The position numbers and the translations under genes are program-made. Positions 10,469 to 19,978 of a DNA stretch of 64,000 bases are shown in pieces; the first letter of the stretch is position 1; every line of letters starts with the position of its first letter. The notes under the pieces were generated by a model. The model ran no database searches and was not told the origin of the DNA. It was given only the letters and a program-made list of their open reading frames with translations. This DNA is from Nocardiopsis sp. CNR-923. GTDB taxonomy: Bacteria; Actinomycetota; Actinomycetes; Streptosporangiales; Streptosporangiaceae. The stretch covers positions 1-64,000 of the forward strand of contig NZ_MKKC01000067.1 of the NCBI RefSeq assembly GCF_001942255.1, read 5' to 3'.

Positions 10469-11167
10469 ATGCGCGACCTCGGACCTACGATCGTGATCAT
10501 GACCTGCGTTTTGCTGGCCGAAGACGATGTCTCGATCTCCGAGCCCCTCGCGCGTGCGCTCCGCCGCGAAGGCTACACGGTGGACGTGACCGTCAACGGC
10601 GTTGAGACACTCGACCGTGCCCGTGCGGGAGACATCGACCTCATGGTCCTGGACCTCGGGCTGCCCGAAATGGACGGCCTTGAGGTGGCACGTCGGCTGC
10701 GCGCCGAGGGTCACGGCACGCCGATCCTCATCCTCACGGCCCGCGCCGACGAGGTCGACACCGTGGTCGGCCTCGACGCGGGGGCGGACGACTACGTCAC
10801 CAAGCCGTTCCGCCTCGCCGAACTGCTCGCCCGCGTCCGCGCGCTCCTGCGGCGCGGAGGGGCGGAGGTTCCGGTCGTGCACGGCGTACGCATCGACAAC
10901 GACTCACGCCGCGCCTGGCTCGGCGAGCGCGAACTGCAACTCACCACCAAGGAGTTCGACCTCCTGCGCGTCCTGGTGCGCGACGCGGGCAAGGTCGTCA
11001 CGCGTGAGCAGATCATGCGCGAGGTCTGGGACACCAACTGGTGGGGCTCCACCAAGACCCTGGACATGCACATCTCCTGGCTGCGTCGCAAACTCGGCGA
11101 CGACGCCAACCAGCCGTCGTACATCACCACCGTTCGCGGCGTGGGCTTCCGCTTCGAACGGGACTGA
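10469..11167 (+). CDS. OmpR/PhoB-family response regulator
   Basis: A receiver domain (residues about 12-125) carries acidic residues LLAEDD, the phosphoacceptor Asp in LMVLDLGLPEMDG, and the conserved Lys in YVTKPF. A winged-helix DNA-binding domain follows, with TTKEFDLLRVLV and the recognition region TLDMHISWLRRKLGDD, ending TVRGVGFRFE. ATG 10469 is placed just after a -10 box and would be leaderless; an internal ATG at 10499 gives a more typical N-terminus (MTCVLLAEDD), so the true start is open. The partner kinase starts 56 bases downstream. Confidence 0.93.
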   Translation: MRDLGPTIVIMTCVLLAEDDVSISEPLARALRREGYTVDVTVNGVETLDRARAGDIDLMVLDLGLPEMDGLEVARRLRAEGHGTPILILTARADEVDTVVGLDAGADDYVTKPFRLAELLARVRALLRRGGAEVPVVHGVRIDNDSRRAWLGERELQLTTKEFDLLRVLVRDAGKVVTREQIMREVWDTNWWGSTKTLDMHISWLRRKLGDDANQPSYITTVRGVGFRFERD

Positions 11168-11223
11168 CCCGGCCCCGGCCGCCCCCCGGGGATCGGCCGC
11201 CCGGGCCGCACGGATGAGGTGAC

Positions 11224-12510
11224 ATGCGTAGGCGGATGGTTTTCTCCACCCTCGTGGTGACCGTCATCGCCGTCATGCTGCTCGGCCTGCCTCTGGGCGC
11301 GCTCACGTACAAGCTGGTGCACGACGAGGCCGACCGCCAGCTCCACAGCGAGGCGGAGCTCATCGGCGCGGAGAGCGACAACATGCTCGAACTCCAGGGC
11401 GAACTCGACCCCGCCGAGTTGGGTGTCGAGCACCCGGACCGCTTCATGCGCATCACTCCCCCCGGGGACGCGCCCTCGGCCACGGCCGGGGACCCAGCGC
11501 TCAACCCCGTGGCCCCGGACGCGCCGAGCCTGCTCCGGGCCACGGACACCACCAGCCTCGGCACCGTCGTCGAGGTCTGGGCCAGCGCCGACGAGGTCCA
11601 GCGCAGCGTCGTCCGCGCCTGGCTGGGGATCGCCTCCCTCTCCCTGCTGGCCATCGGAGTGGCCGTGGGGTTGTCGATGTTCCAGGCCCGCAGGCTGACA
11701 CTCCCCCTCGTCGACCTCGCCGCCACCGCCGAGCGCCTGGGTTCGGGGGTCACCACGCCGTGGGGCCATCGTTACGGCATCCCCGAGGCGGACCGCGTGG
11801 CGGAGGTGCTCGACCGCAGCGCCGAACGCATCGCCGGACTGATCGCCACCGAACGCCACTTCGCCACCGACGCCTCCCACCAGCTGCGCACCCCGCTCAC
11901 CGCGCTGACCATGCGACTGGAGGAGATCCTCGCCGAGTCCGCGAACCCCGATGTGGTCCGCGAGGAGGGCGAGGCCGCCCTCGCCCAGACCGAACGCCTC
12001 GTGGAGACCGTCGAGAGCCTGCTGGGCCGCGCTCGCAAGAGCCAGAACCCCGAAGTCGAACCGGTGGAGCTCGACCCGGTGCTCAACCACCTCCAGGCCG
12101 AGTGGTCACCCGTCTTCCAGCAGGAACAGCGCGACCTGATCGTCACGGGCGACCCCGGGCTGACCGCCATCACCGTGCCGAGCGACCTCGCGCAGATCCT
12201 CGCCACCCTCGTCGAGAACGCCTACAAGCACGGCGCGGGCACCGTCACCATCCGCCGCGTCGACGCCGGACAGTCGGTCCGCGTCGAGGTCAGCGACGAG
12301 GGGGAGGGCGTCCCCGAGCACCTGTCGGGCCGAATCTTCGACCGCGAGGTCAGCGGTGACGGCGGCACCGGACTCGGGCTGGCCCTGGCCCGGCACATCG
12401 CCGAGTCCGAGGGGGCCAGGATCGAACTGGTGCAGACCCGGCCGACCACCTTCGCCCTGTTCCTGCCCGCGGGGGCGGGCGGTCTGACCAAGATGACCGG
12501 CCCCGTCTGA
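11224..12510 (+). CDS. Sensor histidine kinase
   Basis: A 428-residue membrane kinase paired with the preceding response regulator. One membrane segment near residues 8-28, an extracytoplasmic sensor region of about 110 residues without recognisable fold, a second segment near 140-160, then a HAMP-like linker. The phosphoacceptor is the His in ATDASHQLRTPLTAL near residue 219. ATP-binding motifs: N box VENAYKHG, G1 VSDEGEGVP, and G2 GGTGLGLALARHIAE. GTGACATGCG gives a ribosome site close to ATG 11224. The signal sensed is unknown; the AT-rich promoter upstream suggests special control. Confidence 0.93.
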   Translation: MRRRMVFSTLVVTVIAVMLLGLPLGALTYKLVHDEADRQLHSEAELIGAESDNMLELQGELDPAELGVEHPDRFMRITPPGDAPSATAGDPALNPVAPDAPSLLRATDTTSLGTVVEVWASADEVQRSVVRAWLGIASLSLLAIGVAVGLSMFQARRLTLPLVDLAATAERLGSGVTTPWGHRYGIPEADRVAEVLDRSAERIAGLIATERHFATDASHQLRTPLTALTMRLEEILAESANPDVVREEGEAALAQTERLVETVESLLGRARKSQNPEVEPVELDPVLNHLQAEWSPVFQQEQRDLIVTGDPGLTAITVPSDLAQILATLVENAYKHGAGTVTIRRVDAGQSVRVEVSDEGEGVPEHLSGRIFDREVSGDGGTGLGLALARHIAESEGARIELVQTRPTTFALFLPAGAGGLTKMTGPV

Positions 12511-12545
12511 CCGTGTTCGTTCTGGTCCTCGGCTCCGGCCCGAAC

Positions 12546-14751
12546 CTAGGCGACCGTCGGGGACGCCGCGGCCCGGGGCACCCTCCCGCTGACCACCAGG
12601 TCGCTCCACAGGGCGCGCACCCTGGCCAGCCCGTAGACGCCCGTCACCTCGGCCCGGGCCCGCTCGGCCTCCTCGGCGAAGCGGCCCTCGGACACGACCG
12701 CGTGGATGGCCTCGGCCATCTCCACCGCGTCCGCGTGGATCCAGTGCGGGTCGTAGATGGTGTCGCGCCCGGCCACGGCAGCAGGGCGGGCACCCCTCCC
12801 GAGGCGGCGCACTCGGCGGGCGCCAGGTGGAAGGACTCGTCGTCGCTGGTGGAGAGCATGAAGCCGACCCGCCGCAGCCAGGTGGCCACGTCGGGGCCGA
12901 ACGGGTCGAACACCACGGCCGGGGCGATCCGCTCGTCGCGCTGGATCCGCCGGTAGACGCGCTCGAAGTAGGCGCGCTCCTCGGGCCGGTTCCAGATCCA
13001 CCAGTAGTCCCACGGCTGCCTGGTCTTGACCGAGAGCGTGTACCGGGGATCCATCCGCCGCAGTTCGGCGAGCACGTCCAGGCCGCGGTCCAGGCGCTTG
13101 CGCGAGGGCGCGATCCCGACCATGCCCAGGGCGTACTGCGCCCCCGCGAGCTTGGGACGGCTCAACTGCTCGTCGTCCACCCAGTTGGGCACGACGACCA
13201 CCTTGTCGGCGGGCCAGCCGGTGATCTCCCGGGTCAGGTCGGCGTAGTGGGGGCTGACGCACACCACCGCGTCCACCTTGTCGACGTCCAGTCTGCGCGG
13301 CCACTCGGCGTAGAGCTCAAAACGGTGCAGGCGCACCACGAGCCGCTGGTCGGGGCGTTTCCACTTGGCGTAGAACAGCGCGTTGGGGCCGCACCACTCG
13401 CAGATCACCACGTCCGCCCAGCCGGCGAGTTCCCGTGAGCGGTACTGGTCGTGGGTGCTCAGGCCCTCCCACTGGTCGATGCGCACGTCGAGCCCGGGCA
13501 GGGATTCGAGGTAGTCGGCCAGGCGCGTGAAAAACTTGAGGTCGTGCCCGGCCACGACCACCTTGAGCGGACGCTCGGGGTCGGCTCCGTCGGGGGCGGG
13601 CGGGAGCGCCTCGGTCAGGCAGGCGCGCAGCCGCTGGGCGGCTCGCTCCAGCGTGTGGTCGGCGGCGGCGCGACGGCACCGCTCGGCCGCGTCCGCGTAG
13701 ACGGCGCGGTCTCGGTGGGCGCGGGCGACGACGGTGGCGACCGAGTCGATCCCGACGCCCGCGAAGAGCGGATAGTCCTCGCCCAGCATGGCCTCGTGCA
13801 TGGGGGTGCGGTTGAGGACCACGGGCAGGCCGAGCGCGCCCAGTTCCAGGACCTTGGTGGACATTTCGAGGCTGGCGTCCATGGACGGATCGCGCCAGGA
13901 CAGCCCGAAGTCGCACTCGGCGGCCTGGCGGAGCGCGTCGGCGCGCGACGTGCCCCCGCGCCAGTCGACGTTCTCGGTGCCCTCCAGACCCTTGCGCATG
14001 CGTTTGGCCCAGTCCGGCGGGTCGGAGTGGATCTTGTCGCCGATCATCACCACCTCGGCGTCCACTCCGAGCCGGGCCAGTTCCGCCGGGAGCTCGGTCA
14101 TCTCCAGGGTGTTCCACCGGGGCGCGAACTTGCCGGTGTAGGCCAGCCGGGCGCGGGCGTGCACCTCCCCCTGGGCGCGCACGTCCGCGGGGACGACCAC
14201 CACGGGCGGGAACAGGACCGAGCGCCCGCACGCGGCGGGGACCGATGACTCCAGGAAGGCGCGCAACTCCTCGGTCTGGCAGAGGAGGAAGCGGGACGCC
14301 AACGCGATCTCGGTCAGCTCCGCCGTGGCGGTGGCGGTGAACTCCGCGACGCGTGCGGGAAGTCGGTGAGGTAGGTCCACAGCCGCCCCGTCAGGGACTC
14401 CTCCTGCGCGGCCAGCCCGGCCAGCCGACGGCCCCGCACCACCACCAGGTCGAACCGCCTGCGCCCGTCCTGTCCGGTCATCAGGGCGACGGCCTGCTCG
14501 GGGGTGAGCCCGCGCGGTCCGAGCTCGGGAAGGAGCTTGTCCTCGTAGGGCCGCAGCAACCGGACTCCGGGCGCCTCCTTCAGGGGCCCGGTCAGCCGGT
14601 CGGTGCGCACGGGCGCCTTGAGCAGGAGGGTGACCTCGCATCCGGCTGCGGCCAGGGCCTGCGCCATCGACTGCGCCCAGATCGCGGAACCGTCGATGAT
14701 GTTGAGGTCCACGTCCCCGTACAGGAGTGCGCGCGGAGGAGGTGTACTCAC
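12546..14751 (-). CDS. Glycosyltransferase with two GT-B units (two frameshifts)
   Basis: About 735 residues after restoring two lost bases (near 14365 and 12780). The first half begins LLYGDVDLNIIDGSAIWAQS and contains LAYTGKFAPRWNT, MIGDKIH and KVLELGALGLPVVLNRTPM, as in GT4/GT1 enzymes. The second half starts KVVVAGHDLKFFTRLADYL and contains VICEWCGPNALFYAKW, VVVPNWVDDEQL, MVGIAPSRKRLDRG and DESFHLAPAECAASGGVP. Tandem glycosyltransferase units of this sort occur in surface glycan loci and suggest transfer of a two-sugar unit. GTG 14751 follows GAAGGGAA. It lies 58 bases downstream of the coiled-coil protein gene, with wecB upstream of both. Confidence 0.82.
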
Positions 14752-14809
14752 GTTCTTCCCTTCGGATGCTTTCGGGTTGCCCGTGCGGGGCGGTCGGCGC
14801 GGTCGGGGG

Positions 14810-16572
14810 TCAACCGACGGCGCCGGTCTGGGCGGCGGTGTGGGAGGAACCGTCGCCGCCGGGTTCGGCTCCGGTGCCGTGGTCCGGGCCCAGCGCCAGG
14901 AGTCGGCTGCCGCGCCGGTTCCACTCCCTGGGGCGCCAGCCGCGCCTGAGGAGTTCGGTGCGGGCCAGCTCCGGGGTGATGGCGTTGACGAACTCGTACT
15001 GCTGGCCGCCGGTGGTCGGGCGGTCGAAGAAGCCGCGTTCCCCCGAGTTCGCGAGGGGGTCGTCGGGGTGCGTGTCGGCGGCGCGACCGCGTCGGCCCCG
15101 GAGCACTCCGCGGCGCAGACCAGGTCGACGAGCCGGTGGGCGCCGAGCGGTCGGGTCCACGGGTGGGCCCAGGGCGCGGTGGCGCGCTCGGCCAGGGCGG
15201 CCCACCGTTGGGCGGACCGGCCCCCGTGGGCGTCCCGGTCGTCGCGGGCGGTGTCCCGCGTGAGCTCCTCGGGGGTGTCGGGGGCGCTGAAGCGGACGGT
15301 GCGCACGGTGACGCCCTCGGCGCGCAGCCGCTTGACTCCGGGCAGTTTGGCCGCCGTGCCCGGAACCACGACCTCGGCCGGGCGCAACCGGGCGGTCAGC
15401 AGGTCGGCGGCGAGCTGGTCGGCGTCGGCCTCCCCCGCGGGGTCGGCGAGCACGGCGACGGAGCGCCCGCGCAGGGGCAGTTCGGTGCCGGCCGTGCCGG
15501 AGGCGAAGTCGAGGCCGTCCAGGACCGAGGTCAGACGGACCGGGGTGGCCTCGTCGAGGAACACCCGGCGCAGCAGTTCGCGCTGCTCGGCCTCGGTCGG
15601 CTCCTCGGCGCGCAGACGCGGCACGGACACCGCCAGGTCCTCGCCGGCGGACTGAAGCGCCGGAGAGTGGGTGACCACGCGGGCGCCACAGGCCCAGGCA
15701 CGGCGGCGGAGGCGGTCGGCGTCCGGGGAGGCGCCGGTGACGACGGCGACGTTGGCCGCGCGCAGGGCGTCGGGAAGGTCGGCGGCGTCGGCGTCGACCA
15801 CGCGCACACCGAGATCGGCCAGGACGTCGGGGACGGGCTCGTCGGACGCGACGCGGACGTAGACGGCGGCGGGGCCGGGCGCGAGGTCGGCGGCGACCGG
15901 GTTGAACAGGTGGAGGGGGACCCCCGCGTCGCCCCGGTGGACGCGGTCGAACCCGAGCTCGCGCAAAGCCGGCGGGGCGGGCGCGTCGTCGAGGAGGACG
16001 GCGGGGACGCCCCGGGCGGCCGCGGACTCCAGGACCCAGTGCAGGGCGCGGGTGCGGTCGGCGGCGGCGGGGTCGCCCACGTGCGCCCACGGGGAGCCCG
16101 GGGCGGCGGCGGACGAGGAGACCAGGACGAGGTCGACGTCGACGCCGTCCATGACGATCTGCGCGTCGTGGGGACGCAGCGGGACCGTGCGGACGTAGGG
16201 GTCGACGGCGGTCTGGATGGCGGAGCCGACGACGGTGGCCGCGACGAGCAGGTCCTCGCGACCGCCCGGGACACCGGTCAGGAGGCGGGCCTCCTGACGC
16301 TCGGCCTCGAAGGAGCGGACCGGCTCGCTGGTGGGGCGGCGCTCGCTGTGGTTGGTCTGGCCGCTGCGGCGCCAGAGTCGGTAGAGGTCACGCGGGAGCC
16401 GGACGAGGGAGCGGCCGGGTCGCTTGGCGGCGGCGGTGAGGGCGCGCCCGACCTGGAGGGAGGTCGATCCCTCCACAGCGGCCAGGCGTGCGCGTGCCTC
16501 CTGGAGCTGGGCCTCGCGCTCGGCCAGGGCCTGCTTGAGCTGCTCGGTCTGGCTCTGTTCACGCCGTTTCAC
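14810..16572 (-). CDS. Coiled-coil protein of glycan locus, possibly glycosyltransferase-like (frameshift)
   Basis: About 587 residues. Residues 5-38 form a heptad-rich helix (LKQALAEREAQLQEARARL) followed by SLQVGRALTAAAKRPGRSL, a head I know from actinomycete glycosyltransferase-locus proteins. The remainder has repeated Rossmann-like strands (VDLVLVSSSAAAPG, ARVVTHSPALQSAG, RSVAVLADPAGEAD), without a clear donor-binding motif. A lost base near 15085 shifts the frame; the next frame continues with DHPDDPLANSG-type acidic sequence (DTHPDDPLANSGERGF) and TPELARTELLRRGWRPREW. GTG 16572 follows GCGAGGTGG. Possibly an organiser or an inverting transferase; the reaction is unknown. Confidence 0.7.
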
Positions 16573-16753
16573 GGTCTGCCACCTCGCGTTCTGGTCGGGT
16601 CGGCGTCTCCACCGCGTCGGGCCTGGGCGCGGGATCGGTCGGACGGTGCCGGGTGTGGGCGCCGGGGCGAGCGGGGACGCCCGGGCTCGGGCGGGCGGCT
16701 GGCCCCGTGCGCGGTCCGCGCCGTGCGGGGATGGTCTGGTGGAAGTGTGCCAT
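16559..16753 (-). CDS. Possible small Arg/Pro-rich protein
   Basis: A 64-residue frame opens at ATG 16753, six bases after GAGGTGAG, begins just after the wecB stop and overlaps the next gene start by 14 bases. Its sequence (MAHFHQTIPARRG, then Pro/Arg/Thr-rich) has no family. It could be a small protein, or the real N-terminus of the coiled-coil protein separated by a lost base. Composition alone cannot decide. Confidence 0.28.
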   Translation of the reverse strand: MAHFHQTIPARRGPRTGPAARPSPGVPARPGAHTRHRPTDPAPRPDAVETPTRPEREVADRETA

Positions 16754-16758
16754 GGTGC

Positions 16759-17880
16759 TCACCTCGACCACCGCGTGAGGATGGCCGCGACGCGCTCACC
16801 GGCGCGTCCGTCCCACAGCGGCGGCACGTCGTCGCCGAACCGCTCGGAGCCGTGCCCGTCCAGGACCTTGGCGAGGGCCTGGAGGAGGTCGGCCTCGGTG
16901 ACGAGCTGGTTGGTCCCGTGGGTGATCGTGACGGGCCGTTCGGTGTTGGGGCGCAGGGTCAGGCAGGGGACGCCGAGGATGGTGGTCTCCTCCTGGACGC
17001 CGCCGGAGTCGGTGACCACGGCGGCGGCGCCGCGGGTCAGCGCGACGAAGTCGAGGTAGCCGAGGGGATCGAGGAGGCGCACGCGCGGGTGGTCGCCGAG
17101 CCGGGCTCGGTCGAAGGCGGCCCTGCCGCGCGGGTGCACGGGCATGACCACGTCGATGGCGTCGGCGATCTCGTGCAGGCGGGCGACGAGGCGGGCCACG
17201 GTCTCGGGGTCGTCGACGTTGGCGGGCCGGTGCAGGGTGGCGGCGACGTAGCGTTCGGGCAGGTCGAGGCGGGCGCGCAGCGCGTCGGCGTCGAAGCGGT
17301 CGAGGTTGCCGAGGAGGGTGTCGATCATGGGGTTGCCGACCAGGTGGACGCGGCTGGTCGGAACGCCCTCCGCGGCCAGGTGGCCGATCGCCTCCGGACT
17401 CGTGGCGAAGCAGAGGTCGCTGAGCTGGTCGGTGACGCGGCGGTTGATCTCCTCGGGCATGGTGGCGTCGAAGGACCGAAGCCCGGCCTCCACGTGCGCG
17501 ACGGGGATGCCCAGCTTGGCGGCGACCAGTGCGGCGGCCACGGTGGAGTTCACGTCGCCGTAGACGACGACCATGCCGGGGCGCCGCTCGGTGAACTCCT
17601 TCTCCAGCCCGACCATGAGGGCGGCGGTCTGGGCCGCGTGGGAGCCCGAGCCCACGCCGAGGTCGACGTCGGGGGTGGGCAGGCCCAGGTCGCGGAAGAA
17701 GACGGCGGACATGCGGTCGTCGTAGTGCTGCCCGGTGTGGACGACCGCCTGGTGCGCGCCGCGTCCGCGCAGTGCCGAGACGACGGGCGCGGCCTTGACG
17801 AAGTTGGGCCGCGCTCCGACGACGTGCACGATCCCGGTGTCCTGACTCCCGAGGGGAGCGCTCGATGCCACGTCTCTCAC
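16759..17880 (-). CDS. wecB: Non-hydrolysing UDP-N-acetylglucosamine 2-epimerase
   Basis: Converts UDP-GlcNAc to UDP-ManNAc. The 373-residue protein has the family's N-terminal GARPNFVKAAPV, HTGQHYDDRMS, VYGDVNSTVA, HVEAGLRSFD followed by MPEEINRR, and the C-terminal TDSGGVQEET and RPNTERPVTI. GTG 17880 is chosen because AAGGAA lies just before it; the frame is open further upstream but in low-complexity sequence. It is the first gene of a leftward operon with the two glycosyltransferase-type genes, and is divergent from the GT4 gene at 18063. With the dehydrogenase at 19979 it should make UDP-ManNAcA. Confidence 0.93.
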   Translation of the reverse strand: MRDVASSAPLGSQDTGIVHVVGARPNFVKAAPVVSALRGRGAHQAVVHTGQHYDDRMSAVFFRDLGLPTPDVDLGVGSGSHAAQTAALMVGLEKEFTERRPGMVVVYGDVNSTVAAALVAAKLGIPVAHVEAGLRSFDATMPEEINRRVTDQLSDLCFATSPEAIGHLAAEGVPTSRVHLVGNPMIDTLLGNLDRFDADALRARLDLPERYVAATLHRPANVDDPETVARLVARLHEIADAIDVVMPVHPRGRAAFDRARLGDHPRVRLLDPLGYLDFVALTRGAAAVVTDSGGVQEETTILGVPCLTLRPNTERPVTITHGTNQLVTEADLLQALAKVLDGHGSERFGDDVPPLWDGRAGERVAAILTRWSR

Positions 17881-18062
17881 GTTTCCTTCTGTTGGAGTGC
17901 TGTGCCCACCGAGGGGGCTGGTGGGGCGAGTCCGGCCCGGACCGTGGGTGGTGGGCCCGGTCCGGCCCCGGGACAGCCCGCCCGGTTCCTTGCCCGAGCC
18001 GTCCCGTCCGTGTCGCCGTGGTGTCACCACCTGGTCACGTCCACGTGGTTGTGTGACTGACC

Positions 18063-19874
18063 GTGCATGACACCCAGACTTGCGAATCCCACGTCCCGCG
18101 CCCGCGTACCCGCTGGGTGCGAGCGGTGACGTTCACCGTCACGTTGGCCTGGCGACACCTGCGCTCCGATCCCGCGCGGTTGCCGCTGCTGGCGCTGCGG
18201 TTGACACCCGGCGCCCTGCGGCGCGCGGTCCGGGCCGTGGCCACCCGGATGGGCGGCCTGGCACGGGCCTACGCGCTCTGGGACCGGGGCCAGCGCGGGG
18301 AGGCACGCGCGGTGGTGCTCGCCGCCGCGAGGGGAGCCTCGCCCCGCCGCGTCGACCGCCTGGTGTCCGCCAGCCTGGCCGCCGGCGACGCGGACACCGC
18401 GCGCGAACTGGTGGGACAGCTCCCGGAGGGCCCGCGCCGGGACGCGGCGGAGTATCGGACGGCTCTGGCGACGGGACGCGCTGTTCCCACGTCCCCGTCC
18501 ACGTCGCCTGACCATCACGGGATCACGTTAACCCGTGGTCACCGAACGCGGCCCGACGACACGGTGAACGCTCGGCGACCGGTGCGCCCCGCCGGTGAAC
18601 GGTGGCGGGTGGCCGAGGATCCGGCCGCGCCGGGGGCGGGGCTGCGGGTGCTGCACCTGGTCACCAACGCGCTACCGCGCACCAACGCGGGGTACACGCA
18701 GCGCACGCACCGCATCGCCACCGCGCAGCGGGAGGCGGGGATGGACGTGCACGTGGTGACCCGCGCCGGATACCCGCTCACGCAGGGGGTCGCGGACCCG
18801 CGGACCGTGGTGCGGGTGGACGGCGTCCCCTACCACCGACTGCTGCCGTGGACGGCGCCCGCCGACGCCAGCGCGGAGTTGGCGGCCGGGCTGAGACTGG
18901 CGGAGCCCCTGGTGGAGGCGGTGCGCCCGCACGTGCTGCACGCGGCGAGCAACCACCACAACGCGCGGCTGGCCCTGGAGCTGGGTCGGCGGTACGGGCT
19001 GCCGGTCGTGTACGAGGTACGGGGCTTCCTGGAGGAGTCCTGGCTGTCCCGGGACCCCTCGCGCGGTGTGGAGGACGCCTTCTACCGGGCGGAACGGGAC
19101 AACGAGACGGTGTGCATGCTGGCCGCCGACCTGGTCGTGACGCTGGGCGAGGCGATGCGCGCGGACATCGAGGCCCGGGGGGTGCCGCGTGAGCGGCTGC
19201 TGGTGGTGCCCAACGCGGTGGACGCCTCCTTCCTCGAACCGCTGCCGCCAGGCGACGGTGTGCGCGCGGCGTTGGGGATCGGCCCCAAGGAGTTCGTGGT
19301 GGGCACGACCACCAGCTGCTTCTCCTACGAAGGCCTGGACGTGCTGCTGGACGCGGTGGCCCTGCTGCGCGACCGAGGAGAGCGGGTGCACGCGCTGGTC
19401 GTCGGCGACGGCCCCGAACTGCCCGCGCTGCGCGCCCACGCACGGGAGCTCGGCCTGGCGGGGACGGCGCACTTCCCGGGGCGGGTTCCCGCCGGTGAGG
19501 TGCGCTCCTACCACGGCGCCCTGGACGTGTTCGCGGTCCCGCGCCGGGACGAGCGGGTGTGTCGGCTGGTGACGCCGCTCAAGCCCGTGGAGGCTATGGC
19601 GGGCGGCCTTCCCGTTGTGGCCAGTGAGTTGCCGGCGTTGCGAGAGATTGTGGAACCGGGGGTGACCGGTGAGTTAATTCCGGCCGGCGAATCGGCGGGG
19701 CTCGCTGAAGTGCTGACAAAGCTCGCTTACAGTCATGAAAAGCGGATTTCGTACGGTATCTCTGGCCGAAACCGTGTCGGCGCCGATCGGACCTGGTCGG
19801 AAGCCGCATACCGCTACAACCAGGCGTACCGGGCTCTTATTCGGAAATTGTCCGAACCAGGCCAGATCCCATAG
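18063..19874 (+). CDS. GT4-family glycosyltransferase with N-terminal extension
   Basis: A 603-residue protein. Residues 1-190 form an Arg/Ala-rich helical extension of unknown role; the catalytic GT-B part starts near 195 with LRVLHLVTNALPRTNAGYT, continues with HAASNHHNARLALELG and PVVYEVRGFLEESW, and ends with the donor-site region LLVVPNAVD, FVVGTTTSCFSYEGLD, and KPVEAMAGGLPVVAS. GTG 18063 has no visible ribosome site, so the start is open; later GTGs near 18119 are possible. The last 230 bases are much poorer in G and C at third codon positions than the rest of the gene. Confidence 0.85.
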   Translation: MHDTQTCESHVPRPRTRWVRAVTFTVTLAWRHLRSDPARLPLLALRLTPGALRRAVRAVATRMGGLARAYALWDRGQRGEARAVVLAAARGASPRRVDRLVSASLAAGDADTARELVGQLPEGPRRDAAEYRTALATGRAVPTSPSTSPDHHGITLTRGHRTRPDDTVNARRPVRPAGERWRVAEDPAAPGAGLRVLHLVTNALPRTNAGYTQRTHRIATAQREAGMDVHVVTRAGYPLTQGVADPRTVVRVDGVPYHRLLPWTAPADASAELAAGLRLAEPLVEAVRPHVLHAASNHHNARLALELGRRYGLPVVYEVRGFLEESWLSRDPSRGVEDAFYRAERDNETVCMLAADLVVTLGEAMRADIEARGVPRERLLVVPNAVDASFLEPLPPGDGVRAALGIGPKEFVVGTTTSCFSYEGLDVLLDAVALLRDRGERVHALVVGDGPELPALRAHARELGLAGTAHFPGRVPAGEVRSYHGALDVFAVPRRDERVCRLVTPLKPVEAMAGGLPVVASELPALREIVEPGVTGELIPAGESAGLAEVLTKLAYSHEKRISYGISGRNRVGADRTWSEAAYRYNQAYRALIRKLSEPGQIP

Positions 19875-19978
19875 CCGGGGACGACCTCTGCCTAGACTCG
19901 GTTGTCCCACCTTCCTCCCCAGGCTGTCCCCGAAAACAGTGCGCCCGTTCACCAAACGAATGTGAGTGTGACCGCGAA

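Noticed and set aside
12511..12545. Terminator between the histidine kinase and the tandem glycosyltransferase
   Set aside because: The 35-base convergent gap shows no stem of useful length.
15136..18060. A long open frame on the plus strand opposite the wecB and coiled-coil genes
   Set aside because: It is antisense to well-supported genes, is Gly/Asp/Val-rich with no motif, and is the usual mirror of GC-rich coding DNA.
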